IMG/VR virus record: IMGVR_UViG_3300034105_002198
Span: 1-44,738 of that record
Source: a virus
Length of the DNA: 44,738 nucleotides
Direction: 5' to 3' (one strand)
In this document: positions 13,797 through 22,136 of the stretch, piece after piece
How positions within the stretch are numbered: position 1 is the first letter of the stretch
How the letters are laid out: the number at the start of each line of letters is the position of its first letter
Program-made: the position numbers and the translations under genes
Notes under the pieces: model-generated
What the model saw: only the letters and a program-made list of their open reading frames with translations
The model's database searches: none
What the model was told of the DNA's origin: nothing

Positions 13797-14780
13797 CTAG
13801 ACCCGCTGACAGAACGCTTCGAACTCAGACATGCCGATGGTCGATAGTGTCTCCCGCTTCTGGGTCTCTAGGTGGTCGTAACCGAACTTCGGCACGAAGC
13901 GACCCCAGTAGCGGACCGCGTCACACGCGACATCCTCGATGTCCATTGGAGCGGCCGGCGCGCCGAGAATCTTGGAGCACAGTGGCACGAGTTCATCCAT
14001 GCAAGCATCGTAGAACCCTTTGCCCTTCGTGCGATTGTCGCTGGAGAACATCGCGTTTAACGCGATCATACAGTTCGCACCGTAATGACACTGACTGAGT
14101 GGGTCCATGAACTGTGGATGCCAGTCTGCAATGTCCATGACGAATGCGGTGTATGTGAACTTGAAGCGCTTGAAGTTATTCACCACGTTGAGCTCGAGCA
14201 TCCAGTCCGTCAGACCGGCGACCGAGTGGGCGTTGCCTTCCTTCAAGTGGTCGGCAATCATTTCCACGAACGACGGCCACACTTCGCAGAAGAAGTATTT
14301 GCCGCCCTGTTCGTATGGCGCCTCAGGTTTCGGGAACGGCGGCGGTTGGTTGCCGTAGCTCGTGAACATCGGTTGCTTCCATTCTTGGATGACCTTCACC
14401 ATTTGATCAATCGTCTTGCATGTGCCGAGCGTTGGCGCGATGACGTTGCAATAACCGTGGCGACGATCGCCTTCCGACTTCGGAAAGAACGACGCACCGC
14501 TGCCAGTCATGCGATGAACTCCGTAGACGTAGAGCCACTCGTTCAGTTTCCACTTGGTGGTTGGAGCGACCTTGGCATCAATGGCGTGCAGGTCCCGCAA
14601 CACATTGCTGAATCCGGCATAGCGACGGTGCACGGTATCATAAATGCTCACGTTGTCCTGCAACGCGTCACCTGTGGCACGCTTGCGCGCACCTCGGTGG
14701 TTCTGATTCTCAAGCGCTAAGGCTCGACGGTAGTAAGCGAGGAAGTCCTTGAGGTATTCGGTGGCGACTGGGTGTTTCAT
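13797..14780 (-). CDS. aGPT-pyrophosphorylase/amino acid:DNA transferase-like protein
   Basis: A 327-aa protein that resembles, in motif order, the alpha-glutamyl/putrescinyl-thymine pyrophosphorylase family, also called amino acid:DNA transferases, which in hypermodified phages attach amino acids or amines to pyrophosphorylated 5-hydroxymethyl bases in DNA. Matching segments are FSNVLRDLHAID at 57-68, the helical stretch WKLNEWLYVYGVHR at 77-90, FTYTAFVMDIADW at 208-220 and HYGANC near 232-237. The match is from memory of the pattern, not a search, so it is tentative. It overlaps the PLP-enzyme gene by 4 bp, which supports a shared pathway. Confidence 0.55.
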   Translation of the reverse strand: MKHPVATEYLKDFLAYYRRALALENQNHRGARKRATGDALQDNVSIYDTVHRRYAGFSNVLRDLHAIDAKVAPTTKWKLNEWLYVYGVHRMTGSGASFFPKSEGDRRHGYCNVIAPTLGTCKTIDQMVKVIQEWKQPMFTSYGNQPPPFPKPEAPYEQGGKYFFCEVWPSFVEMIADHLKEGNAHSVAGLTDWMLELNVVNNFKRFKFTYTAFVMDIADWHPQFMDPLSQCHYGANCMIALNAMFSSDNRTKGKGFYDACMDELVPLCSKILGAPAAPMDIEDVACDAVRYWGRFVPKFGYDHLETQKRETLSTIGMSEFEAFCQRV

Positions 14781-15778
14781 GGGGCTAGGGTGGATGGGGC
14801 TTTGTTGTGGATGGTGTTGGTGGAGAAATCGATGTCGTCATAGAACGTGACTTTTTCGTTGAACACTCGGGTGATTCCCCATGGCGCGTTCGACTCAATG
14901 TCATACCAACGATTCGATCGAGGAGCTTCGTTGTTGGCGACGTTCCAGAACAACGCGCCTTTGGCTGCCAAGTTGGCCGCCATGTATTCCCACACCTTAG
15001 CATCATAGTTGGACGCGGATGGGAATGGAGGTTGCGTCTGAGCATCCTGGACGAACGCGCGGTGGTGACTGTAGAGTTGAGCGTAACCCTTCTCGCCGTC
15101 TTGAATGTTGCGTGACACGGCCACAGCTCGGAAGTCTGGGCCGACTACCCGCCGTTTGTTAGGTCCCCATGCGATTTGAAGGGCCCTCGAAAGAACTCCG
15201 GTGCTGATGGCCGTCCACACTTCTTTCGGAACTTTGTTAGGAGTGAACATCTGCGATGCGACTTTCACAGCAGCTGCAGTGACCAGCTCATGCTTCAGTC
15301 CAAGTGGCACGAAGAACCCACCCACGCGATCAGCGAACGCTTTCGCGGCGATGTTTAAGTTCGGCATGGCAGCGATGCGGTAGAACACAGGGCGAGCCCC
15401 GAGTTCGATGGCTCTGGCTTGATTCGGCGATATGGTTACGCATGCCGGCATGAATAGTGTGAGTTGTTTTTTGTAGGTCTTGCACAACAATGCCAAAGCA
15501 ATACCAGCGTGTCCGTAGCGAGGTGCCACATATACAATGTGTTTGGCTTTGGTCGAGCGAATCAAGAGGTCTCCGAATCGACGCTTCGTTCCGCCCTCAA
15601 CTAGGTCCTCGCGAACTACGACGTGAGGAGTGTTACTGATGGGATGACGAATCGTCTCGACGATCGGAGGCGGCAACGGATCGGTCCAGTCGCGGGCTAG
15701 GTTGAGATAGTAGTCGATGGTTTTGTCATCGCTGAGGTCACGGTTCCACACGGATGTGGTATGGTTATTGTGGGGCAT
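14777..15778 (-). CDS. Fold-type-II PLP-dependent enzyme
   Basis: A 333-aa protein related to ACC deaminase/D-cysteine desulfhydrase. REDLVEGGTKRRFGDLL at 57-72 matches the family's +DDL..GGNK.RKLE motif, so Lys65 should form the Schiff base with PLP. The next conserved stretch (VYVAPRYGHAGIALA) fits the glycine-rich phosphate-binding loop region. Such enzymes carry out beta-elimination, deamination, decarboxylation or exchange on amino acids. PLP enzymes occur in phage base-hypermodification clusters; Salmonella phage ViI uses one to decarboxylate a serine adduct on DNA. Coupling with the aGPT-like gene suggests that the substrate is an amino acid linked to DNA, or a free precursor. Substrate unknown. 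Confidence 0.7.
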   Translation of the reverse strand: MPHNNHTTSVWNRDLSDDKTIDYYLNLARDWTDPLPPPIVETIRHPISNTPHVVVREDLVEGGTKRRFGDLLIRSTKAKHIVYVAPRYGHAGIALALLCKTYKKQLTLFMPACVTISPNQARAIELGARPVFYRIAAMPNLNIAAKAFADRVGGFFVPLGLKHELVTAAAVKVASQMFTPNKVPKEVWTAISTGVLSRALQIAWGPNKRRVVGPDFRAVAVSRNIQDGEKGYAQLYSHHRAFVQDAQTQPPFPSASNYDAKVWEYMAANLAAKGALFWNVANNEAPRSNRWYDIESNAPWGITRVFNEKVTFYDDIDFSTNTIHNKAPSTLAP

Positions 15779-16085
15779 ATACTTGTTTTGTTTGGTGGAG
15801 ATGGATTCGGTACAACTCGATGTGTATCGCGTTGTAGGTGATTGTGTTTGACCGCTGCAGAACAGTTTCAGTGATGACTGTTTTCTCGTCGGCTTGCGTT
15901 ATGATTCGTAGCCAAATTTGGCCGTGGATGATTCCCATCTTAAGAGAGTCTCGTACCATTGTGTCGTACCATAGTTGAATCAACGGGCCAGCGGATTCGG
16001 ATATGACGTCGTCGTGGACGGTGCTTTTGTGTAGACACACATCCCCGGCGAGCAGTCGCATCTGCATGCGTCGACTTGACGTCAT
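15765..16085 (-). CDS. Unknown 106-aa protein in the modification cluster
   Basis: A small protein (MTSSRRMQMRLLAGDVCLHK...) that I do not recognise. The start at 16085 overlaps the SGNH gene stop as ATGA, and its end overlaps the PLP-enzyme start by 14 bp, so the genes are tightly coupled. Conserved-looking residues include HKSTVHDD near 19-26. It may be a new component of the presumed pathway. Confidence 0.65.
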   Translation of the reverse strand: MTSSRRMQMRLLAGDVCLHKSTVHDDVISESAGPLIQLWYDTMVRDSLKMGIIHGQIWLRIITQADEKTVITETVLQRSNTITYNAIHIELYRIHLHQTKQVYAPQ

Positions 16086-17074
16086 CGGAAGGCCCGATAG
16101 AACTTTGGTGCAATGTGGACGGAGCGTGGTTTCTCCATGAATTGCTGGTCGAGTTTGCCGTCGCCGAGGGCCCACTCGCACGGATGTGTGTAGAAGCTCC
16201 AGCCTGCTGACTTGCGACGGTTCACGTAGTTCTCAAGTTGTTCGTTGATGAGTTGACGAAGGTCGTCCCGCTCGGCATGGGAACCATGAAACGGCTTTCC
16301 TTTGTAGTGACCGGGTCCTGGGATCTCACGCGACTCGCATTCGATCGGAAGTAACTGCACAAGTTCGACGCGGCCGATGTTGTGCCGTTCTCGCAGTTGA
16401 CGAACTTTGGTGATAAACTTATCGACCAATGTTAATGCTGCAACGCGCGGGTTTGGTTGCCGACAGACGTGGTGACGCACGTCGATGTTGCCGAAGTAGA
16501 TCGTTAGCTCGTTGACGTCATCAGTGATGAGTTGGTCTAACGTGTCGGTAGTAGCGATGTTGTGCATCGTGCAGCCCGACAACACCTCAAGGTTGTATCC
16601 AGGACGCCACACAGATGGAGCATGCGAGTCGCCAACTACCAGTTTACCAGTTTTGCATGGGTTGCGAAACGGGACCAAACTATTAGCCACGAGGTTGTTC
16701 AGTCGGACGTGTTCGTCCTTTGTAAAGCTATCACGCCACCTTGGGTTCCACGCGAAGGCCGCATAGTCTGGCATCGGATACCACACAGGAACGATCTCGC
16801 CTTTGAAGTTTGCTAGGCGCTTGAGCTTTGTGACGTTCGGGTCGGTGACGCCTCCGAACACGTTCAACGACAGTTTGCCGTTTAGGTCGAAGCCATGGTA
16901 GAGGTAGATGCGGTCGAACTTGTTCCACTCAGCTTGTTCGCCTCCGGTCCATAGTATGTCGTGCTTCATTCGGTGGTCCGACATCATGCGCGACACGATG
17001 CGGGCAAGCCCTGAGTTGTGAGAGTGGTCACTGCTGGACAGTGCCGAGAATACAGTAGCGATGGCGTGGCTCAT
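16082..17074 (-). CDS. SGNH/GDSL-type hydrolase-like protein
   Basis: A 330-aa protein with a GDSH motif at residues 148-151 (Ser150, block I), a YFGNIDVRHHV segment at about 193-203 (block III Gly/Asn), and a late Asp...His (DQQFMEKPRSVHI, His320) as in SGNH esterases. The spacing between Asp and His is longer than the usual DxxH, so the triad is only partly certain. These enzymes remove or transfer acyl groups. Its place beside the PLP and aGPT-like genes hints at acylation or deacylation of a DNA adduct. Cell-wall or glycan modification is the alternative. Confidence 0.65.
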   Translation of the reverse strand: MSHAIATVFSALSSSDHSHNSGLARIVSRMMSDHRMKHDILWTGGEQAEWNKFDRIYLYHGFDLNGKLSLNVFGGVTDPNVTKLKRLANFKGEIVPVWYPMPDYAAFAWNPRWRDSFTKDEHVRLNNLVANSLVPFRNPCKTGKLVVGDSHAPSVWRPGYNLEVLSGCTMHNIATTDTLDQLITDDVNELTIYFGNIDVRHHVCRQPNPRVAALTLVDKFITKVRQLRERHNIGRVELVQLLPIECESREIPGPGHYKGKPFHGSHAERDDLRQLINEQLENYVNRRKSAGWSFYTHPCEWALGDGKLDQQFMEKPRSVHIAPKFYRAFR

Positions 17075-17484
17075 TATAGTATGTTGTTGAGGATTGTGTA
17101 TGTGATGATGGCCACCAGTGGCCAGATTGCGGCCACGATGGCCAGGGTGCGGTAGCGATGAGCTTTGTCCCGCGCGTCTTGTAGGGTCGACTCGTAGCCA
17201 GTTTCCACGAAGACAGGGTCAGAATCTTCGGCTCTAGACAACAGCGGAGCCGTGCGGGTCCGAGTGAAGTGAATCTCCCAGTCCATCGACATGATCTGAC
17301 GCCACGTGTCGATCGGTAGACGGCGAACCTTGCCACGGTAGAGTAGCATGATGTCAAGACTTAGCGGACGTTCGCCGATGAGTCCGACTGTGGTAACTCC
17401 GGATTGGGTGTGAAGCCGTTCCATTTGGGAGTGGCATGTGTGGAACTGGCCGTCCGTAGCCAGATTGATTTCAGATTTGATCAT
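17074..17484 (-). CDS. Small membrane-anchored protein
   Basis: A 136-aa protein with a single C-terminal hydrophobic segment (LAIVAAIWPLVAIITYTIL, about 114-132) and a soluble N-terminal region of about 110 residues. It overlaps the SGNH gene by one base (TAATG). It could anchor a cytoplasmic domain to the membrane, for example for takeover or exclusion. Function unknown. Confidence 0.7.
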   Translation of the reverse strand: MIKSEINLATDGQFHTCHSQMERLHTQSGVTTVGLIGERPLSLDIMLLYRGKVRRLPIDTWRQIMSMDWEIHFTRTRTAPLLSRAEDSDPVFVETGYESTLQDARDKAHRYRTLAIVAAIWPLVAIITYTILNNIL

Positions 17485-17513
17485 AGTGTTGTTCGTTTCT
17501 GGGGGTTTATGGC

Positions 17514-17529
17514 GGGTGTTGTTTCACCC
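17514..17529 (-). terminator. Short GC hairpin after the ligase gene
   Basis: The sequence gggtg-ttgttt-caccc forms a 5-bp stem with a 6-base loop shortly after the ligase stop at 17538. There is no U tract. It is weaker than the other hairpins in this genome. Confidence 0.3.
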
Positions 17530-17537
17530 TCCAAGTG

Positions 17538-18461
17538 TTAGGTGTCGTCTGAATGGCGGATGCCAATGAACGTCGGGATGCGCGGAGCATCCTTAGCTCC
17601 GTGGGGTTGATGCTTGTAGGTAACGGTCTGACCGATGAGCGCATCACCTTTGGTCCACAGTTCGTTCGCTAGTTGGTCCGTGAAACCGGCCACCTTGAAC
17701 TCGGTGCCGTCTGGACGGCGGCAGCGGAGTGCTCCGAGTGTGCCCTTGCCGACCTTGTTGGCTTTGTGACTGGAACGCTTGGTGTGACCCGTAGCATCCT
17801 TGGTCGCCTCATTCGCGTTGTGCATTTCCTCCTCGTAGCCGATGACCACGGCCTCATCCTGTTCGAACCGCTTGAGTTTGAGCAGCGTCTGCTCCTTCTC
17901 GGTGGAGCGGCCTTGCTTGTATGGACCATATCGACTGCGGAGCATAACACCTTCAAACCCGCGGGCAAGGCACTCGGTCTCATAGACCTGCACGTCTTTC
18001 CACGAGTGGACTAATTTCTGCTCAACCAACTTCACGCGTTGGCCATGGTCAACCACTCGGCTGATCTGCGACACCCACTGTTTCATCATGACGAGACGCT
18101 CTTCAAACGGAGCGTCGACAGACAGAATATCAAACACATGGAACTCAAAGTCAGGTTGACCATCGGAACTCATGATGCCCGAACTGCAGTCGTGGAACGG
18201 TTTGTTCCGCACGATGAGTTCACCATCAAAGCGGTGTTGTGCGCTCATGATGCGCGCGAGTTCTGCTCGGATGAACTTGTTTGGAATCGGTTTGAGCTTA
18301 CGTGACTGAGCCTCGGCTTGTTTTGGGTCTGCGGTGGGCCGCATCAAGCAGCGGATGCCGTCGTATTTCGGCGAGGCATACATGGGGAACTTCAGCTTTT
18401 CGGGCTGCGTGACGTTCACGGCTAGAAGCGGTGAGAATGGTTTGTGGTCTGGTGTTGTCAT
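17538..18461 (-). CDS. ATP-dependent DNA ligase
   Basis: A 307-aa ligase of the ATP-dependent type. Motif I is K32-YDGIR (adenylation Lys32). GELIV, a motif III-like FHVFDIL and a motif IV-like GFEGVMLRS follow, ending with a motif V-like LLKLKR and an OB-fold-like tail. The short form is usual for phage ligases. ATG at 18461 was chosen because the longer frame overlaps the previous gene. It seals nicks during replication and recombination. Confidence 0.9.
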   Translation of the reverse strand: MTTPDHKPFSPLLAVNVTQPEKLKFPMYASPKYDGIRCLMRPTADPKQAEAQSRKLKPIPNKFIRAELARIMSAQHRFDGELIVRNKPFHDCSSGIMSSDGQPDFEFHVFDILSVDAPFEERLVMMKQWVSQISRVVDHGQRVKLVEQKLVHSWKDVQVYETECLARGFEGVMLRSRYGPYKQGRSTEKEQTLLKLKRFEQDEAVVIGYEEEMHNANEATKDATGHTKRSSHKANKVGKGTLGALRCRRPDGTEFKVAGFTDQLANELWTKGDALIGQTVTYKHQPHGAKDAPRIPTFIGIRHSDDT

Positions 18462-18474
18462 TGGGTGGATGTGG

Positions 18475-18690
18475 TTACTGACGGATGATGGTGCCATTGT
18501 AGGCAATGCGTGCTACGACTTTGCCACTGTCGAGGTCAACGACTGTGATGCGTGGGGCTTGGCTCGAAGGCACTCCGGTTTTGTCGCGCACCCGACTCCA
18601 TGCGGCAGCCGCGGCTTCGAGGGATTCAACTTCAGATGGTGCACCGCTGTTAGCGCGGACTGCAAGGCGTGGACGATCGATGAGTGACAT
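18475..18690 (-). CDS. Small hypothetical protein
   Basis: A 71-aa protein with Ala-rich middle helices and a beta-type C-terminus (RITVVDLDSGKVVARIAYNG). It lies between the promoter P2 gene and the ligase gene. Function unknown. Confidence 0.65.
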   Translation of the reverse strand: MSLIDRPRLAVRANSGAPSEVESLEAAAAAWSRVRDKTGVPSSQAPRITVVDLDSGKVVARIAYNGTIIRQ

Positions 18691-18701
18691 AGTAGTTGGT
18701 A

Positions 18702-18893
18702 TTAGTCGATTATTTTGAAATTGTTATTGCGAGCGAAGCCGCACTCGACGACATGGTAACCTTCAGTCTCAGCTTCGATGATTACCGGCCAGAGACGAAG
18801 TGGAACTCCAGGGACTTGAGCATTGAGAAGCATCGAGCAGAAGTTGCGAGCGGATTCGATTGAGCGTGGTGAACTAGTGAAGAAGCGTTTCAT
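18702..18893 (-). CDS. Small hypothetical protein led by promoter P2
   Basis: A 63-aa protein (MKRFFTSSPRSIESARNFCS...). The P2 -10 element (18903-18908) ends only 9 bp before its ATG, so the transcript would be leaderless or nearly so. It is the first gene of the unit that includes the ligase and the modification cluster. Function unknown. Confidence 0.65.
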   Translation of the reverse strand: MKRFFTSSPRSIESARNFCSMLLNAQVPGVPLRLWPVIIEAETEGYHVVECGFARNNNFKIID

Positions 18894-18902
18894 GGTAAGC
18901 GG

Positions 18903-18930
18903 ATACTAACGTGGATATTCTTGTCGTAAA
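18903..18930 (-). promoter_or_regulatory. Promoter P2 of the repeated TTTACG family
   Basis: On the minus strand TTTACG (18930-18925) is followed by 16 bases and TAGTAT (18908-18903). Upstream DNA (TCGAAAATAATGCACAAA) and the spacer start ACAAGAAT are shared with P1 at 10047-10077. The first gene begins 9 bp after the -10 element. Confidence 0.7.
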
Positions 18931-18966
18931 CTTATTTGTGCATTATTTTCGACGATGATTTCTGGC

Positions 18967-20622
18967 TCACTCTTTCACTTGAACCACGTCGGTCAAGTCA
19001 CCGTCGTTGATTAGCGAAATGTTGTTCAGTTTGGCCTGCACGTTTTTGGCCAGATGCTTCTCGATCTTAGTCGAAAGGAACACGATGTTCTGAAGCACAT
19101 TTGATTTACCGCCGTTGCGCGGAGCTCGGCCTAAAGCTTGGATGAGCTTGATGGCATCATAGTTTGGGCAGATGTAAGTGACTCGTGGATGGTCACCTTG
19201 TAAGTCGTGCAAATCGATGGACGCCGACCCCGCTTGCAACTGAGCTACGAAGAGCTGAGCTTTGTTCGACTGGAAATCGGCCACACGTTGGTCTCGGTCT
19301 TTCTTCGAGAGCCCGCCGACCATCTTGCGATACCGCAGGTCCTTCGGCATCTGTGACATGAACGCGTCGATGGACGGCGTGTAGTTCAAGAACACGATGG
19401 GGCTTTTGCCGGACTCGACGTCGTCCACGACTCGGTCGATGATGAACGGTAGCTTGAGCAACTCGGTGCGTTGGCGTTGACGGAGCAACTCGGTGAAAGC
19501 CGACACGTCCATCTCCTTCTCGTCGGCCTTCATCTGGTCTTCCACTTCAGATTGGTCCACAGCTTCCATAGCTAGTTTCATCCACGCTGGGACCGCTTCT
19601 GGCGCATCCACAATCTGCACTAGTATCTCATTAGGTGGCAACGCGTCTGGATAGTCCTTGAGGCCCAGACGGCAGCCGCGCTCTGGAAAGATGACGCTGT
19701 GAAGTCTCTTGAGGGTTTTCTCGCCTTGCGACCCTGGGTTCGACGAAAACGTCAAGCCGCCGAATACGCCGGGCCTCGCACCATTCTTCAGTGCCCAGTC
19801 CCAGTGGTTACCGTTATGGAGACGAAGGGCCAACCCGAGCTCGTCTAGGTTGAGTATGGACAGGACCGCGGTCGCGCTAAGTCCGAGAACCCTAATCTTT
19901 GGGTTGATGACCGCGGCCCGCAGCATTCGAGCATTGAGCGACGATGAGTTCTTGCATAGATGGATTTCGTCGAAGATGAGCAACACGTCATCGACCACAT
20001 TCCACGTGAACGTTGTTGTCGTGCGCTTGCGAATCGTGCGGTCTGCGCGGGAGATGAATTCGGTCTTCCCAGCTCTCAGCTTCTCATACGACATCACGAA
20101 CTCTGGATCCACACCGAACACTTCCGTCAGTGTGTCCTCCCACTTGGTCACCACGTTCGCTGGGCATATCACCGCAACGTTCAGACCCAAGTTCGCTGCG
20201 ACTCCTCCCGCGGTGTAGGTTTTGCCAAACCCGGTCTCACTGGCATCGAGGCCGAACTTGTGTTGTCGGATGGCCGCGATCAGGGTGGCCGCGGCAGGGA
20301 TTTGATAGTCGCGCAGCTTGTCAGCCGCGGTCTTGAGTGGCGCAAACAACTCGAGCACTGGCCGACTCGGCGGGATGGCTTCGTCCTCGGCGACTTCCTT
20401 TTCGTCGGACCACCACTTCACTTCGAACTCGTCATCATCGTTGCGGCCGACTGAGAATCCGAGCTCTTTGATTTCCTCCTTGTGCTCGCGCCACAGGTTC
20501 CAGAAATCCTTCGGGACTGAGTTGCACTTGCGGAGTAGCTTAGGCGTGCCTCCGACCACGATTCGTTTCGGAGGACCGAACTCACAGAGGTCTAGGATGA
20601 TGTCGAGGGTGTCGTTGGTCAT
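18967..20622 (-). CDS. SF2/SNF2-like DNA helicase
   Basis: A 551-aa superfamily 2 helicase. Motif I is ETGFGKT at 129-135, motif II DEIH at 218-221, motif III LSAT at about 248-251, and motif VI QALGRAPR near the C-terminus. A short N-terminal region precedes the core. Phages use such enzymes in replication-fork remodelling and recombination. A hairpin at 20648-20669 lies directly upstream of its start. It does not carry the extra subunits of a type I restriction enzyme. Confidence 0.9.
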   Translation of the reverse strand: MTNDTLDIILDLCEFGPPKRIVVGGTPKLLRKCNSVPKDFWNLWREHKEEIKELGFSVGRNDDDEFEVKWWSDEKEVAEDEAIPPSRPVLELFAPLKTAADKLRDYQIPAAATLIAAIRQHKFGLDASETGFGKTYTAGGVAANLGLNVAVICPANVVTKWEDTLTEVFGVDPEFVMSYEKLRAGKTEFISRADRTIRKRTTTTFTWNVVDDVLLIFDEIHLCKNSSSLNARMLRAAVINPKIRVLGLSATAVLSILNLDELGLALRLHNGNHWDWALKNGARPGVFGGLTFSSNPGSQGEKTLKRLHSVIFPERGCRLGLKDYPDALPPNEILVQIVDAPEAVPAWMKLAMEAVDQSEVEDQMKADEKEMDVSAFTELLRQRQRTELLKLPFIIDRVVDDVESGKSPIVFLNYTPSIDAFMSQMPKDLRYRKMVGGLSKKDRDQRVADFQSNKAQLFVAQLQAGSASIDLHDLQGDHPRVTYICPNYDAIKLIQALGRAPRNGGKSNVLQNIVFLSTKIEKHLAKNVQAKLNNISLINDGDLTDVVQVKE

Positions 20623-20647
20623 GATGGTCGAGAGGTCTACACGGAAA

Positions 20648-20669
20648 CGGCTAGGGATGGCCCTAGCCG
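20648..20669 (-). terminator. GC-rich hairpin between the K/A-rich protein gene and the SF2 helicase gene
   Basis: A perfect 9-bp stem (cggctaggg and its complement) with a 4-base loop lies after the stop at 20695. In the minus-strand RNA it is followed by a short UUUCCGU run, the closest thing to a Rho-independent terminator in this genome. It may act as a partial terminator between the two genes. Confidence 0.5.
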
Positions 20670-20694
20670 CTCGCGTTGTATTCGGTTGGTTCGA

Positions 20695-21084
20695 TTACTG
20701 CTCACCGGTTGGCGCGCGACCACCGCGGACGGTGATGCCTTCGCTGACGAGCTGTTCATTGAAGGCCGTGAGGGCGGGACCGGTGTCCTTGAAGCCGAAC
20801 GGCTTGAGGGCTTCGACCAGCTCGGCGAAGGTCGTCGCTTGAGCTGCGGCGGCTTTGGCATCGACACGTTTTTCTTCGGCCACGTTTTTGACGGCGGTCG
20901 AGCGCATGCGGTTCAGCATCCACGCGTAGGGACCATCGCGCAGGGATGGCGGTTTGGCACCGGCAGCTTTCTTCGTGGCGGGGGCGGGAGCAGGAGCGGC
21001 CACTTTCTTAGCAGGAGCGGCAGCAATTTTCTTGGCAGGAGCAGCCTTTTTGGCTGGGGTCTTCTTGGCGGTTTGTTCGGGCAT
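20695..21084 (-). CDS. Basic Lys/Ala/Pro-rich protein
   Basis: A 129-aa protein. The N-terminal half is a histone-H1-like tail of alternating Lys, Ala and Pro. The C-terminal 80 residues form a helical domain (PPSLRDGPYAWMLNRMRS ... TTFAELVEALKPFGF). The basic tail should bind DNA or RNA. It lies between the AAA ATPase and the SF2 helicase and may organise DNA for replication. No family identified. Confidence 0.75.
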   Translation of the reverse strand: MPEQTAKKTPAKKAAPAKKIAAAPAKKVAAPAPAPATKKAAGAKPPSLRDGPYAWMLNRMRSTAVKNVAEEKRVDAKAAAAQATTFAELVEALKPFGFKDTGPALTAFNEQLVSEGITVRGGRAPTGEQ

Positions 21085-21115
21085 ATCGGTGTTAGTTTTA
21101 GGTTTCGTTGAAGGT

Positions 21116-21141
21116 GCGCGGATTGGTTAGGCCGTCCGCGC
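21116..21141 (-). terminator. GC hairpin after the AAA ATPase gene
   Basis: A 7-bp GC-rich stem (gcgcgga ... tccgcgc) with a 12-base loop lies about 12 bp after the stop at 21154. No U tract follows, so termination would be inefficient or non-canonical. Confidence 0.35.
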
Positions 21142-21153
21142 GGCGGCACATTC

Positions 21154-22101
21154 TTAGAGAGCGGTGATGACGTATTCGGCAAGGTCTTTCCAGTTGTTTG
21201 CGCCGCGAGCGCGGATTTCAAGAACCTTCAGGAAGGTGCGGATGTTGAGGTCACCGATGATGTCCGCATGCTCAGAGAGCAAGTCGAGTGACTCGGTCTT
21301 GAGGTCGTCGGTAAGGTCTGGACGGATGTCTTTACTGATGGAGCGGATGCGCTCGATCTTCTCTTTAGGAGTCATCGACACGTCGACGTAGAGGCAACGG
21401 GACAGAACCGCTTGGTCTAGTTGCGTGAGGGACAAGTTACTGATGAAAATGATGCGGCCTTCGAACTCGAAGCTTTGCGGGAGGTCATCGTCTTCGTTGC
21501 CTCTGATCTCAGCGTGCCAACCGATGCGGCGCACATCGTAGGAGTCAAGTGCTCCCTTGAGGAGTGACACCGAAGTGTCATTCAACCACACCGAGTCGCA
21601 ATCGTCAAACAAGATGATGCGCTTACGGTTATTCCAGAAGAAGCGATACATGGCTTTCGGAGTCATGTAGCCTTTGACGACCACGTAACCTTTGTTGATT
21701 TCGTCCTCGTCTAGGCCCTCGTCGCTGCAGTCAGCGGAGTCGGTGACATCCTGCAGGCCGGCCGCTTTGAGGCGGGCAATGGCAGTGTAAGTCTTGCCGA
21801 GTCCACCCGAACCTGAGATGATAACGGACTTGGAGTCACCCGCGATCACCATATCAGTGAGGGTCTCGATGAAACCGAAGCGCTCATTGACGGAGAAGCG
21901 GGAGGACTTAACTTCGGCCACTGCGACCGACTTAGCTGCAGCACCGCCGGTGTAGACCTTGCGGTAGAAGCGTTGGCCTTGGAATTCGACGATGGCCATC
22001 TTGTAGGCGTCGTGCCATCCGACGTAGGATGCTTCGACCATGTCACCTTGAATCTTGACGGTAACGGGTTGTCCGATGGAGAATTGGCTTGAGTTGCTCA
22101 T
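21154..22101 (-). CDS. AAA-family ATPase
   Basis: A 315-aa ATPase. Walker A is GSGGLGKT at 97-104 and Walker B is RIILFDDCDSVW at about 161-172; sensor-like and Arg-finger-like positions follow (FISNLSL, LSRCLYVD). The first 60 residues form a small beta domain. ATG at 22101 was chosen because the longer frame crosses promoter P4. Such proteins act as helicase loaders or clamp/replication accessory ATPases; the exact role is unknown. Confidence 0.8.
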   Translation of the reverse strand: MSNSSQFSIGQPVTVKIQGDMVEASYVGWHDAYKMAIVEFQGQRFYRKVYTGGAAAKSVAVAEVKSSRFSVNERFGFIETLTDMVIAGDSKSVIISGSGGLGKTYTAIARLKAAGLQDVTDSADCSDEGLDEDEINKGYVVVKGYMTPKAMYRFFWNNRKRIILFDDCDSVWLNDTSVSLLKGALDSYDVRRIGWHAEIRGNEDDDLPQSFEFEGRIIFISNLSLTQLDQAVLSRCLYVDVSMTPKEKIERIRSISKDIRPDLTDDLKTESLDLLSEHADIIGDLNIRTFLKVLEIRARGANNWKDLAEYVITAL

Positions 22102-22136
22102 GTTATGTATTTGTTTGGGGTTGCTTTGACGACCCC

